Made by a program: the position numbers and the translations under genes. A stretch of DNA of 27,966 nt from NCBI RefSeq assembly GCF_934307085.1, contig NZ_CAKRCF010000039.1:1-27966 (forward strand). Direction: 5' to 3'. Positions 7,241 to 13,664 of the stretch are shown one piece after another. How positions within the stretch are numbered: the stretch's first letter is position 1; every line of letters begins with the position of its first letter. The notes under the pieces were generated by a model that saw only the letters and a program-made list of their open reading frames with translations, made no database searches and was not told where the DNA came from. This DNA is from an uncultured Anaerobutyricum sp. (GTDB lineage: Bacteria > Bacillota > Clostridia > Lachnospirales > Lachnospiraceae).

Positions 7241-7273
7241 ATTATACACACGAAAATGTCGAGTTTTCGTCAA
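7241..7273 (-). promoter_or_regulatory. Candidate hisA promoter with internal dyad
   Basis: Minus-strand TATAAT (7241-7246) lies 21 bp from TTGACG (7268-7273). The spacer carries the inverted repeat CGAAAA-7-TTTTCG (7251-7269), which overlaps the -35 box. The leader to the hisA ATG would be about 110 nt. The long spacer with a central dyad suggests control by a DNA-distorting activator or a repressor; no regulator gene is adjacent. Confidence 0.45.
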
Positions 7274-7305
7274 TACCATATACATGAATGCATTAGCTTT
7301 TTAAA

Positions 7306-8115
7306 CTATTTTAACTCAATAATTTCTCTGTCATACGGTACATACACATTCCCTTTATAATATTTCCTGGCTTCTTTTTTATAAAGGGATTTCCTCTTTC
7401 GAATATTTTTATCTTCTGTATGCCACAATAACAAATTTTTTACTTCTAACTTCTGGGCCAGCTCTGCACTGTCTTTTACCGTACCATGATGTTTTTCATA
7501 TGGCTTAAATTCATCCTTTTCTCCATCTAAGCAAAAGGCTTCATGCAGGAAATAATCTGTCTGGTATGCATATTCAAAGCAATGATCCTGATACGGCTCA
7601 TCTCCACAAAATGTAAGACGCTTTCCATTATTTAAAGTTGTTACAAATCCAAACTGTCTTGCTTTTGTAGACCTTATATCGAAAAACTTCACTTTATAAT
7701 CTAATATCTGTTTTTCCTCTCCATCCTGCACCGGACAAAGATTAATTCTATCTCCGATAAGATTGGTAATCTTCTTAACTAATGTCAGCTCACAAATAGT
7801 TTTAAGCACATTTACCAATCCGTCATGACAGTAAATCGTACAGTTTCCTTCATATTTGCCTTTCTGGATTGCCTGCCCGATAACACGAATCATCCAAATC
7901 ATTCCCAAAAGATGGTCCGTATGTTCATGTGTAAGGAAAATATCATGAATCTCTGTAACCGAAATATTCATTTTTTCAAGCTGAGCAAGAATCCCATTTC
8001 CACCTCCGGCATCAATCATAAAATATCTTCCTTTTTCGTCTTGAATAATAGAACAAGTATTATAACATTTTGTAACAGAAGCATTTCCTGTCCCAAGTAC
8101 AATTAATTTTTCCAT
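7306..8115 (-). CDS. MBL-fold metallo-hydrolase (RNase Z-like)
   Basis: A 269-residue metallo-beta-lactamase-fold protein. The N-terminal strand MEKLIVLGTGNASVTKCYNT and YFMIDAGGGNGILAQL lead to the zinc-binding motif FLTHEHTDHLLG (HxHxDH). Later metal ligands are probably the Asp in LTFCGDEPY, the His in DYFLHEAF and the His in LLLWHTED, as in the RNase Z/ElaC-like arrangement. The gap between motifs and the lack of the exosite arm argue against a genuine tRNase Z, so the substrate is open. The gene has its own ribosome-binding site (GGAAAGGAAA) before the ATG at 8115, with almost 200 bp of AT-rich sequence between it and mutY upstream. Short plus-strand reading frames across it are shadows. 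Confidence 0.87.
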   Translation of the reverse strand: MEKLIVLGTGNASVTKCYNTCSIIQDEKGRYFMIDAGGGNGILAQLEKMNISVTEIHDIFLTHEHTDHLLGMIWMIRVIGQAIQKGKYEGNCTIYCHDGLVNVLKTICELTLVKKITNLIGDRINLCPVQDGEEKQILDYKVKFFDIRSTKARQFGFVTTLNNGKRLTFCGDEPYQDHCFEYAYQTDYFLHEAFCLDGEKDEFKPYEKHHGTVKDSAELAQKLEVKNLLLWHTEDKNIRKRKSLYKKEARKYYKGNVYVPYDREIIELK

Positions 8116-8313
8116 AATATTTCCTTTCCATAACTCAATTTTTATTTCTCATTTATTTTGTGTTTCCCTATTTTTTAGCTTAGCAAAATTTTATTGAATA
8201 AATCTATTTTTATCAATATGTTTTCATAACACATTAACAGTAACTATTTCTTACAAATTATCCCTGATAAATCCACTTCTACAACATATCAATAAGAATT
8301 GTTTCTCTTAAGT

Positions 8314-9882
8314 TTATTCCCGATAAATCCACTTTCTATAACACTCAAATGCTGAAGGAATCGCATATTTTTCTTCTAATTCCGTTTTTGATACAGCAAT
8401 CCATTCTTCCTGTTTTAGAATCTTCTTGGGGATACTCTGCATCTCAAGACGATATCCTCTCATCTGCCATTCCATATGAGAAAAAATATGTTTTCCCTCT
8501 CCCAACGGTTCTATCAAATAATCTCCGATACCCCATTTTTTCATCTGTTTAGATAATTCCTTTGCAGAAAGTTCGTCATCAATATTCGGTAGTTCCCACA
8601 ATCCACTTAAAAGGCCTTTTTCTGGTCTTTTATGCAAAATAATTTTATCAGACACCTCTATTAAAAATACAGTCTTTTTTTCAATTTTTCTTTTTTTCCT
8701 TTTTGCCTTAACCGGAAATTCTGTCTCCTGTCCATATTTATGTGCCTGACAAACAGATTCCCACGGACACTTTTCACAAAATGGTCGTCCATTTGGAATA
8801 CAAATTGAAGAACCTAAATCCATCAATGCCTGATTAAAATCTCCTGGACGTTTCTCTGGCAAAACACGCCTTACTTCCTGCGTTATTTTTTTCTTTACAG
8901 AAGTTTTATTTATCTCTCCATCTTCTGCAAGAATTCTTGAGAAAATTCTGAGTGCATTCCCATCTACAGCAGGTTCTGGAATCCCAAATGCAATTGAAGC
9001 AATCGCACCGGCTGTATATTCTCCAATTCCTTTTAAAGATAATAATTTAGAATAATCTGCTGGAATTTCCCCATTGAAATCTTCCATTATCTGAGTCGCA
9101 GCCGCCTTTAAATTTCTCGCCCGATTGTAATATCCAAGTCCTTCCCAGAGCTTCATAAGTTCATCATCTGCCACTTCTGACAGAGCTTTCACATCCGGCA
9201 GATTTTCCATCCAACGATCATAATATTTTTTAACCGCTTCTACCCTGGTCTGCTGCAACATAATTTCAGAAATCCAGACATGATATGGCGTCGGTTCACT
9301 TCTCCATGGCAAAATTCTCGCATTATAGTCATACCAGTTAAGCAAAACTTCCCCAATATCTGCTGGAGCTATCTGCAATGGAACACCGATTTCCTGCCAC
9401 TCATTTATTAGTTTTTTTATAGAAAATGCTGCATTTGCCGGACTTGTCGAGGGAAGCTTCTTTGCCTTTCTTCCAATTTCTTTTTCCTGATACTTCCGGT
9501 AATACTCATAAGATTTTGCACCATTACAATAAATCTGCTTAATATCCGCACTTTCCAGTATTTCTGACAAATCATTCGGCACTACATTGCGTATACTGCT
9601 ATCAGACGATCCTATAATATCGCAACTATGAATCACATCCCATACTGCGATGTGATTTCTATGAAGAAAATCTTTCTTTTCTTCAACCGTCTCTGGTTTT
9701 GTTTCCGAAAGAATTCCTGCCAGAAGCTTCCAAAAGCGATTCTGTTTATGTCCGTAAAAAAATGCCTCTTCTCTGGATTTCACCGATGGAAAGCTTCCTA
9801 ATATCAAAATCTTCGAATCTTTGTCATAAAGAGGTGGTATCGGATGTATAATCGTTTGTCTTTTTGTTTCATCTAATTTCAT
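8314..9882 (-). CDS. mutY: Fused UDG-family-6 (hypoxanthine) and MutY adenine DNA glycosylase
   Basis: A 522-residue fusion of two base-excision-repair enzymes. Residues 1-165 form a family-6 uracil/hypoxanthine-DNA glycosylase-like domain: GSFPS (29-33), FYGHKQNRFW (42-51), AVWDVI and LPSTSPANA (143-151). Residues 170-395 are MutY: the catalytic Glu206 in SEIMLQQTR, the HhH motif GIGEYTAGAIASIAFG (285-300), the catalytic Asp307 in VDGNALR, and four cysteines for a [4Fe-4S] cluster (361, 369, 372, 378). Residues 400-522 are the NUDIX-like 8-oxoG recognition domain with LLSGLWELPN and HIFSHMEW. Together the enzyme could remove deaminated adenine/cytosine products and adenine opposite 8-oxoG. 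The domains are in one uninterrupted frame, and both active sites appear complete. Confidence 0.9.
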   Translation of the reverse strand: MKLDETKRQTIIHPIPPLYDKDSKILILGSFPSVKSREEAFFYGHKQNRFWKLLAGILSETKPETVEEKKDFLHRNHIAVWDVIHSCDIIGSSDSSIRNVVPNDLSEILESADIKQIYCNGAKSYEYYRKYQEKEIGRKAKKLPSTSPANAAFSIKKLINEWQEIGVPLQIAPADIGEVLLNWYDYNARILPWRSEPTPYHVWISEIMLQQTRVEAVKKYYDRWMENLPDVKALSEVADDELMKLWEGLGYYNRARNLKAAATQIMEDFNGEIPADYSKLLSLKGIGEYTAGAIASIAFGIPEPAVDGNALRIFSRILAEDGEINKTSVKKKITQEVRRVLPEKRPGDFNQALMDLGSSICIPNGRPFCEKCPWESVCQAHKYGQETEFPVKAKRKKRKIEKKTVFLIEVSDKIILHKRPEKGLLSGLWELPNIDDELSAKELSKQMKKWGIGDYLIEPLGEGKHIFSHMEWQMRGYRLEMQSIPKKILKQEEWIAVSKTELEEKYAIPSAFECYRKWIYRE

Positions 9883-9985
9883 AATTACTATTTTCCCTTT
9901 ATTACCAAATCTTACCCTTTATATTTCAATCTGTAGTTAAAGTACAATCGAAAAATATTTTTCAAGCACACTTTAGCATATCAAA

Positions 9986-9994
9986 ATTATAGCA
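9986..9994 (-). promoter_or_regulatory. Extended -10 promoter of the mutY fusion
   Basis: The minus strand reads TGCTATAAT, an extended -10 element, about 105 bp upstream of the mutY ATG. No good -35 hexamer is at 17 bp; CTGACG lies about 20 bp upstream. It sits just downstream of the terminator at 10023-10049, which supports mutY as a separate transcription unit. Confidence 0.45.
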
Positions 9995-10022
9995 TAAAAT
10001 TCCTATATCTTCGTCAGAAAAT

Positions 10023-10049
10023 AAAAAAGCCCGGTTTCCCGAACTTTTT
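10023..10049 (-). terminator. Rho-independent terminator after the YgjP-like gene
   Basis: On the minus strand AAAAAGTTCGG-GAAA-CCGGGCTTTTTT forms an 11-bp stem with two G-U pairs, a GAAA tetraloop and a T-run. It lies about 130 bp past the stop of the gene at 10181-11014 and upstream of the mutY promoter. Confidence 0.75.
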
Positions 10050-10180
10050 AATTATATCTTTACTATTTTTTCAATCTTACAATACGATTTTTTGCTTGTT
10101 AACATAATTTTCTGCCTTTTCTACACTACAAACTACTCCATAAATTTGTATATGAGTATGCAAAATCAAAATTATCTTCC

Positions 10181-11014
10181 CTAAAAAATCTCATATTCCT
10201 TTCCATGCTTTTCAAGCCACGCACGACATTCCCTATATTCCGGCATTACCTTTTGTATCTCATTCCAGAATATAGTAGAATGATTCATAACCTTTAAATG
10301 TGTCAACTCATGTACAATAATATATTCTATAATTTCCATCGGGAGCATAGCCAGCTTCCAGTCAAACTTCAAATTATGCCTCCTGTTACAGCTTCCCCAC
10401 AAAGTAAGTTGATTCTTAATCTCAATATTCTGATAAGAAAGTCTTGGTCTTCGAAGTGCCGACTGCCGATTCTGACCGGTTATCATCACCTGATTGTACT
10501 GAAGTCCCATCTTTGCAGCAAACTCCTCGACTTTTTTCTTAACAATAATCGCTGCACACTTTTTATAATAACGTATAATACAATATCTTAGAAAATCCTG
10601 ACTGTCATTATCTGTCTTAATAATCAAATGTTTCTCCTGATTCGGTCTGTCCTCCATATAAATCTTCGTTTCTTCTGTATCAAAATCAGATAAATACTTT
10701 ATTCTCAAAAGGACATCCGTCTTTCCAAGAAATGGAAGATACAATCCACCCCGATAGACAATCCTTCCCTCTTCTAAATCTAAAGTGATTGGAAGCATCT
10801 GGTGATTTCGAATCTGTTTTTTCTCATATTCTTGAAAAATCATCGTTTCATTCAGACGAACATACTGCTCTATCATCTTCTTGGTCATTCCAACGGGAAC
10901 TTTCATATCTATTGATAAATCGTTATGTATGATAAAATCTACATATCTGGAATTCACACTGATAATATTTACATACAAATCTTTTGAGCCTTGATGAATT
11001 CTAATTTTAGACAT
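10181..11014 (-). CDS. YgjP-like metallopeptidase-domain protein
   Basis: A 277-residue protein of the YgjP/DUF45 family. The C-terminal part carries the zinc-binding motif VHELTHLKVMNHSTIFW: HExxH with a third His five residues on. It is preceded by LTLWGSCNRRHNLKFDWKL, the family's WGSC signature. The N-terminal half is mixed alpha/beta without a membrane segment. Members resemble minigluzincin or SprT-type metalloproteases, and the E. coli member has been linked to UTP pyrophosphatase activity, so the reaction is uncertain. GGGGGG-type purines (GAAGGGGGGAG) precede the ATG and a canonical promoter is at 11066-11094. A terminator follows, so it is probably monocistronic. Confidence 0.87.
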   Translation of the reverse strand: MSKIRIHQGSKDLYVNIISVNSRYVDFIIHNDLSIDMKVPVGMTKKMIEQYVRLNETMIFQEYEKKQIRNHQMLPITLDLEEGRIVYRGGLYLPFLGKTDVLLRIKYLSDFDTEETKIYMEDRPNQEKHLIIKTDNDSQDFLRYCIIRYYKKCAAIIVKKKVEEFAAKMGLQYNQVMITGQNRQSALRRPRLSYQNIEIKNQLTLWGSCNRRHNLKFDWKLAMLPMEIIEYIIVHELTHLKVMNHSTIFWNEIQKVMPEYRECRAWLEKHGKEYEIF

Positions 11015-11065
11015 AAAACTCCCCCCTTCTCCGAATGATAAAAAATAATTTTTCTGTTATTTAAT

Positions 11066-11094
11066 AGTATAGCGCGTTTTTTTGTCTCTTTCAA
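11066..11094 (-). promoter_or_regulatory. Promoter of the YgjP-like gene
   Basis: Minus-strand TTGAAA (11089-11094) and TATACT (11066-11071) are spaced by exactly 17 bp, about 50 bp upstream of the ATG at 11014. The spacer ends in the GC-rich patch CGCGC. Confidence 0.75.
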
Positions 11095-11325
11095 CTATTT
11101 TAGATTAAATCGTGCTCTTTTAATGCTTTTGTAACTTTATATACATATATGCTGAAGTATTCTGATTTAATTCACAAAAAACAGCCTCACCTTGGAATAT
11201 ATTTGAAAAACTCTTTAATACTTTTTCAAAAATATACATTAGAATGCTTTTAATCTCTGCAAATCGAATGCATAAATCTCCATAATATTAAATAGTAATT
11301 TCAAACTCTCCCAAAAGTAGAAAAT

Positions 11326-11428
11326 AAAAAAGGGCAATATATAAAAATGCACTTTAGAACAAGCTCTTAATGCGTCTAAGCATTAAGAATGCTACGATAT
11401 AAAGCATGTTTATATATTGACCCTTTTT
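11326..11428 (-). ncRNA. Structured RNA element / terminator, copy 2
   Basis: This lies in the 506-bp space between rbsD and the YgjP-like gene; apart from the promoter at 11066-11094, the rest of that space is AT-rich and without recognisable content. The ends pair over about 19 bp (11327-11345 with 11409-11428, one bulged T). Read on the minus strand the order is: stem; C-U mismatch; 4-bp ATGC/GCAT; 3 nt; ATATCG; 7 nt; an 8-bp hairpin CTTAATGC/GCATTAAG (11366-11387); 2 nt; CTTGTTC; closing stem; T-run. The distance from the mismatch to ATATCG (7 nt) and from CTTGYTC to the opposite mismatch base (10 nt) equals that of copy 1 at 6216-6334, although the stems differ in sequence. It is about 90 bp downstream of rbsD. 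Confidence 0.7.
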
Positions 11429-11520
11429 ATCTTTCACTCATCATTATCATAGAAGAATCTTATTTACAGACTTTTCGTCATAATCTCTTTTTCGCCTGTT
11501 AAACAAAATTACTATTTAAT

Positions 11521-11916
11521 CTAAAATACCACTCCAGCCCTTAAAATTACATTAGGATATGGTGAAAATTCTCCTGTACGAATTGCAAAGCGACATTTAC
11601 TACTGAACTTCTTTAAGTCTTCGTGTGGCATATACTCTACTTCCGCTTCAGGCAAACCAGCCTTAATGTACTCTTCTAATTCTGGATTAAACTCTTTAAT
11701 CTCATGAGCCAGATAATATCCTTCTACCTGTACCTCATCTAAAATAGCATCCATAACCTGCTTAAATGTTGGTACTCCTGCTGTTAACACGAGGTCTACT
11801 ACCTCTACTCCTTCAGGAATAGGCATTCCAGCATCCCCAATCATAAATAAATCCTTATGTCCCAGGGCTGCGAGTAAATAAGAAAGTTGCGCGTTTAAAA
11901 TTCCTCTTTTTTTCAT
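11521..11916 (-). CDS. rbsD: D-ribose pyranase RbsD
   Basis: A 131-residue RbsD/FucU-family mutarotase that interconverts pyranose and furanose forms of ribose before phosphorylation. Diagnostic segments are MKKRGILNAQLSYLLAALGH (catalytic His at its end), DLFMIGDAGMPIP, VVDLVLTAGVPTF and the C-terminal FAIRTGEFSPYPNVIL. The ATG at 11916 is chosen because GGAGGT precedes it and it begins the conserved MKKRGILN; an upstream in-frame start at 11949 would add 11 unconserved residues. A short inverted repeat AGCGCA-TCAT-TGCGCT (11930-11945) lies directly upstream of the ribosome-binding site. No ribose transporter or ribokinase gene is adjacent, so the gene is isolated from the usual rbs operon. 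Confidence 0.92.
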   Translation of the reverse strand: MKKRGILNAQLSYLLAALGHKDLFMIGDAGMPIPEGVEVVDLVLTAGVPTFKQVMDAILDEVQVEGYYLAHEIKEFNPELEEYIKAGLPEAEVEYMPHEDLKKFSSKCRFAIRTGEFSPYPNVILRAGVVF

Positions 11917-11970
11917 TTTTACCTCCAGAAGCGCATCATTGCGCTGCAAATCAGGAATAAGTGACTATTT

Positions 11971-12012
11971 AAAAAATGCCACGGTAACTAAAACTCATAG
12001 TTGCCGCGGCAT
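11971..12012 (-). terminator. Terminator of the rpsF-ssb-rpsR operon
   Basis: The minus strand forms a 15-bp stem, ATGCCGCGGCAACTA with TAGTTACCGTGGCAT (two wobble pairs), around a 12-nt loop and ends in six T. It sits 22 bp after the rpsR stop and closes the ribosomal operon before rbsD. Confidence 0.85.
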
Positions 12013-12034
12013 ATTCAAGCAAAATCAGTATGTC

Positions 12035-12295
12035 TTACTCTACTGTGTAAGGCATTAAGGATACGTGTCTTGCTCTCTTGATCGCTACTGTAAGAGCACG
12101 CTGATGTTTTGCACAGTTTCCTGTGATTCTTCTAGGTAAGATTTTACCTCTTTCAGATACGTATCTTTTTAATTTATTTACATCTTTATAATCGATTACT
12201 GCATTTTTGTCTGCACAGAAAATGCAAACTTTTTTTCTTCTGCGGCCACCTCTTCTTCTCATTGGAGCATCGCCACGATCTTTGCTATATGCCAT
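12035..12295 (-). CDS. rpsR: 30S ribosomal protein S18
   Basis: Ribosomal protein S18, 86 residues, binds with S6 to the platform of the small subunit. The core reads [21 protein letters not shown], then [20 protein letters not shown], then [20 protein letters not shown]. The N-terminus is an Arg/Gly-rich tail ([10 protein letters not shown]). Cys-x-x-Cys with the later Cys and His is the zinc-binding (C+) version of S18. AGGAGG precedes the ATG. It is the last gene of rpsF-ssb-rpsR, 28 bp after ssb. Confidence 0.98.
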   Translation of the reverse strand: MAYSKDRGDAPMRRRGGRRRKKVCIFCADKNAVIDYKDVNKLKRYVSERGKILPRRITGNCAKHQRALTVAIKRARHVSLMPYTVE

Positions 12296-12323
12296 TGATA
12301 TTACCTCCTAAAATTCCTTAACT

Positions 12324-12812
12324 CTAAATAAAAGGCAGTTCTTCTTCAATTCCTTCTGGAATTGTCATGAATCCATCGCTCACTGCCTCACTTGGGGCTG
12401 GACGGCTTGTCGGTGCAGGTGCAGCCTGTGGCTCTGGAGCATTCTGATATCCTCCCTGCTGCTGGTATCCACCTGTATAGCTGGATGCAGCTGCCTTACT
12501 CTCTGCAAAATCCTGTTCTTCAACAACAACATCTGTTGTGTATACCTTAACACCATCACGATTGGTATAACTACCTGTCTGAATTCTTCCGGAAATGACA
12601 ATCTTAGTACCCTGTTTTAAATACTTCTCAGCAAATTCTCCCTGTCTGCCAAAAGCAACACAGTTAATAAAATCTGCATCCTGATCGCCCTCTCTTCGGA
12701 ATCTTCTGTTTACGGCCAAAGTATATCTTGCTACGCACGTTGCCTTCTCTCCCTGAGAGTATCTTACATCTGGGTTTCTGGTCAAACGTCCCATCAAAAT
12801 TACTTTATTCAT
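12324..12812 (-). CDS. ssb: Single-stranded DNA-binding protein
   Basis: SSB protects single-stranded DNA and recruits replication and repair partners. The OB-fold (residues 1-105) opens MNKVILMGRLTRNPDVRYS and includes VARYTLAVNRRF, DFINCVAFGRQGEFAEKYL and GTKIVISGRIQTGSYTNRDG. A Gln/Gly/Pro/Ala-rich linker follows (GGYQQQGGYQNAPEPQ region). The acidic tip EGIEEELPFI is the usual protein-interaction tail. Length (162 residues) is normal. AGGAGGAATTCC precedes the ATG. Its place between rpsF and rpsR is the standard Firmicutes arrangement. Confidence 0.98.
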   Translation of the reverse strand: MNKVILMGRLTRNPDVRYSQGEKATCVARYTLAVNRRFRREGDQDADFINCVAFGRQGEFAEKYLKQGTKIVISGRIQTGSYTNRDGVKVYTTDVVVEEQDFAESKAAASSYTGGYQQQGGYQNAPEPQAAPAPTSRPAPSEAVSDGFMTIPEGIEEELPFI

Positions 12813-12829
12813 GGAATTCCTCCTATTCG

Positions 12830-13123
12830 TTATGCATCCTGTTTAACGCATAAGTATCTCATAACTGGCTCCATGATACGAACACGACGTTCAATCTCTG
12901 CTGGACACTCAGCTGATGCATCGAATTGGATGAAATAGTAATATCCTTCTCTCATCTTCTGAATTTCGTAAGCTAATTTTTTCTTACCCCATTCATCAAC
13001 GTTAGTAATCTCTCCGCCAAATTTTTCGATTAAAGCTTTAATCTTTTCAATGGCATCTGTTCTAGCGTCATCTTCGATTTTTGCATTAATAACCAGAGCT
13101 AATTCATACTTATTCATGGTCAT
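12830..13123 (-). CDS. rpsF: 30S ribosomal protein S6
   Basis: Ribosomal protein S6, about 97 residues, partner of S18. MNKYELALVINAKIEDDART, the EKFGGEITNVDEWGKKKLAYEI segment (EWGKKKLAYEI is the family core) and REGYYYFIQFDA lead to IERRVRIMEPVMRYLCVK. Two in-frame ATGs at 13123 and 13117 follow AGGAGG with 5 and 11 bp spacing; 13123 fits the spacing better, while 13117 gives the more conserved start. It opens the rpsF-ssb-rpsR operon, with a canonical promoter at 13199-13227 and a leader of about 70 nt containing a hairpin. Confidence 0.97.
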   Translation of the reverse strand: MTMNKYELALVINAKIEDDARTDAIEKIKALIEKFGGEITNVDEWGKKKLAYEIQKMREGYYYFIQFDASAECPAEIERRVRIMEPVMRYLCVKQDA

Positions 13124-13150
13124 TTGCACCTCCTTTTGGTCTTTCTGGCT

Positions 13151-13168
13151 CTCTTAAAACTTTAAGAG
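13151..13168 (-). promoter_or_regulatory. Leader hairpin upstream of rpsF
   Basis: The rpsF leader contains the inverted repeat CTCTTAAA/TTTAAGAG shortly before the ribosome-binding site. Autoregulation of this operon by the S6-S18 complex through a leader structure is known in bacteria, but the conserved CCG of that motif is not visible here, so this may simply be a hairpin. Confidence 0.35.
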
Positions 13169-13198
13169 AACAAGGATTTTTACACATTACAGTTGTCC

Positions 13199-13227
13199 AT
13201 TATATCACAAAGCACCTATAAACTCAA
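13199..13227 (-). promoter_or_regulatory. Promoter of the rpsF-ssb-rpsR operon
   Basis: Minus-strand TTGAGT (13222-13227), 17-bp spacer, TATAAT (13199-13204). It lies about 75 bp upstream of the rpsF start, as expected for a strong housekeeping promoter. Confidence 0.8.
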
Positions 13228-13409
13228 GTTTCAATTTCAATTTTTATTACACAAAATTTTATCTGATATCGTTTATTTTTTATTCACTTTGCCAAGTATT
13301 TATTCTTTTTAAAGTTTATTTCATTTGATTATCTATCTGAATGACACTATTCGTTACTATCTTGTTCCCTTCACTATTTTCCCAGATAGTCTTTGACTTC
13401 TGCTAATTA

Positions 13410-13598
13410 TTAATCAATATCCTTGTTAACATATCCTCTGAAATTCTTTTCTACAAGCTTTCTTGGAATCATCACCTCTCTACCACACTTCATACATTGA
13501 AGTCGAAAGTCCATACCGACTCGAAGCAACTTCCATTCATTTTCACCACAAGGATGTTTCTTTTTCATTTTAATAATTTCTCCTACATTAAAATCCAT
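13410..13598 (-). CDS. DUF951 small protein
   Basis: A 62-residue protein of the DUF951 family, widespread in Firmicutes and thought from its fold to bind nucleic acid. The sequence VGEIIKMKKKHPCGENEWKL, then LLRVGMDFRLQCMKCGREVMIPR, contains the conserved HPCG and CMKCG motifs with three cysteines. The ATG at 13598 is preferred over the in-frame GTG two codons upstream because it starts the conserved MDFNVGEI. A canonical promoter lies at 13636-13664. In many Firmicutes this gene is found near rpsF, as it is here. The 280 bp between it and rpsF hold only the rpsF promoter and leader. Confidence 0.93.
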   Translation of the reverse strand: MDFNVGEIIKMKKKHPCGENEWKLLRVGMDFRLQCMKCGREVMIPRKLVEKNFRGYVNKDID

Positions 13599-13635
13599 AT
13601 TCACCCCTACTTTCCTGTTTCTTTATGTTAACCAC

Positions 13636-13664
13636 ACTATATCAGAAAACATTTTTTACGTCAA
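13636..13664 (-). promoter_or_regulatory. Promoter of the DUF951 gene
   Basis: Minus-strand TTGACG (13659-13664), 17-bp spacer, TATAGT (13636-13641). The -35 box overlaps the stop codon of the upstream large membrane protein gene, so DUF951 need not depend on the type VII operon. Confidence 0.75.

Noticed and set aside
13268..13389. Third copy of the structured RNA element near ATATCG (13275) and CTTGTTC (13358)
   Set aside because: The two motifs are about 80 nt apart with no 8-bp hairpin and no long closing stem; only a 7-bp CTATCTG/CAGATAG pair is present, so it is probably chance.
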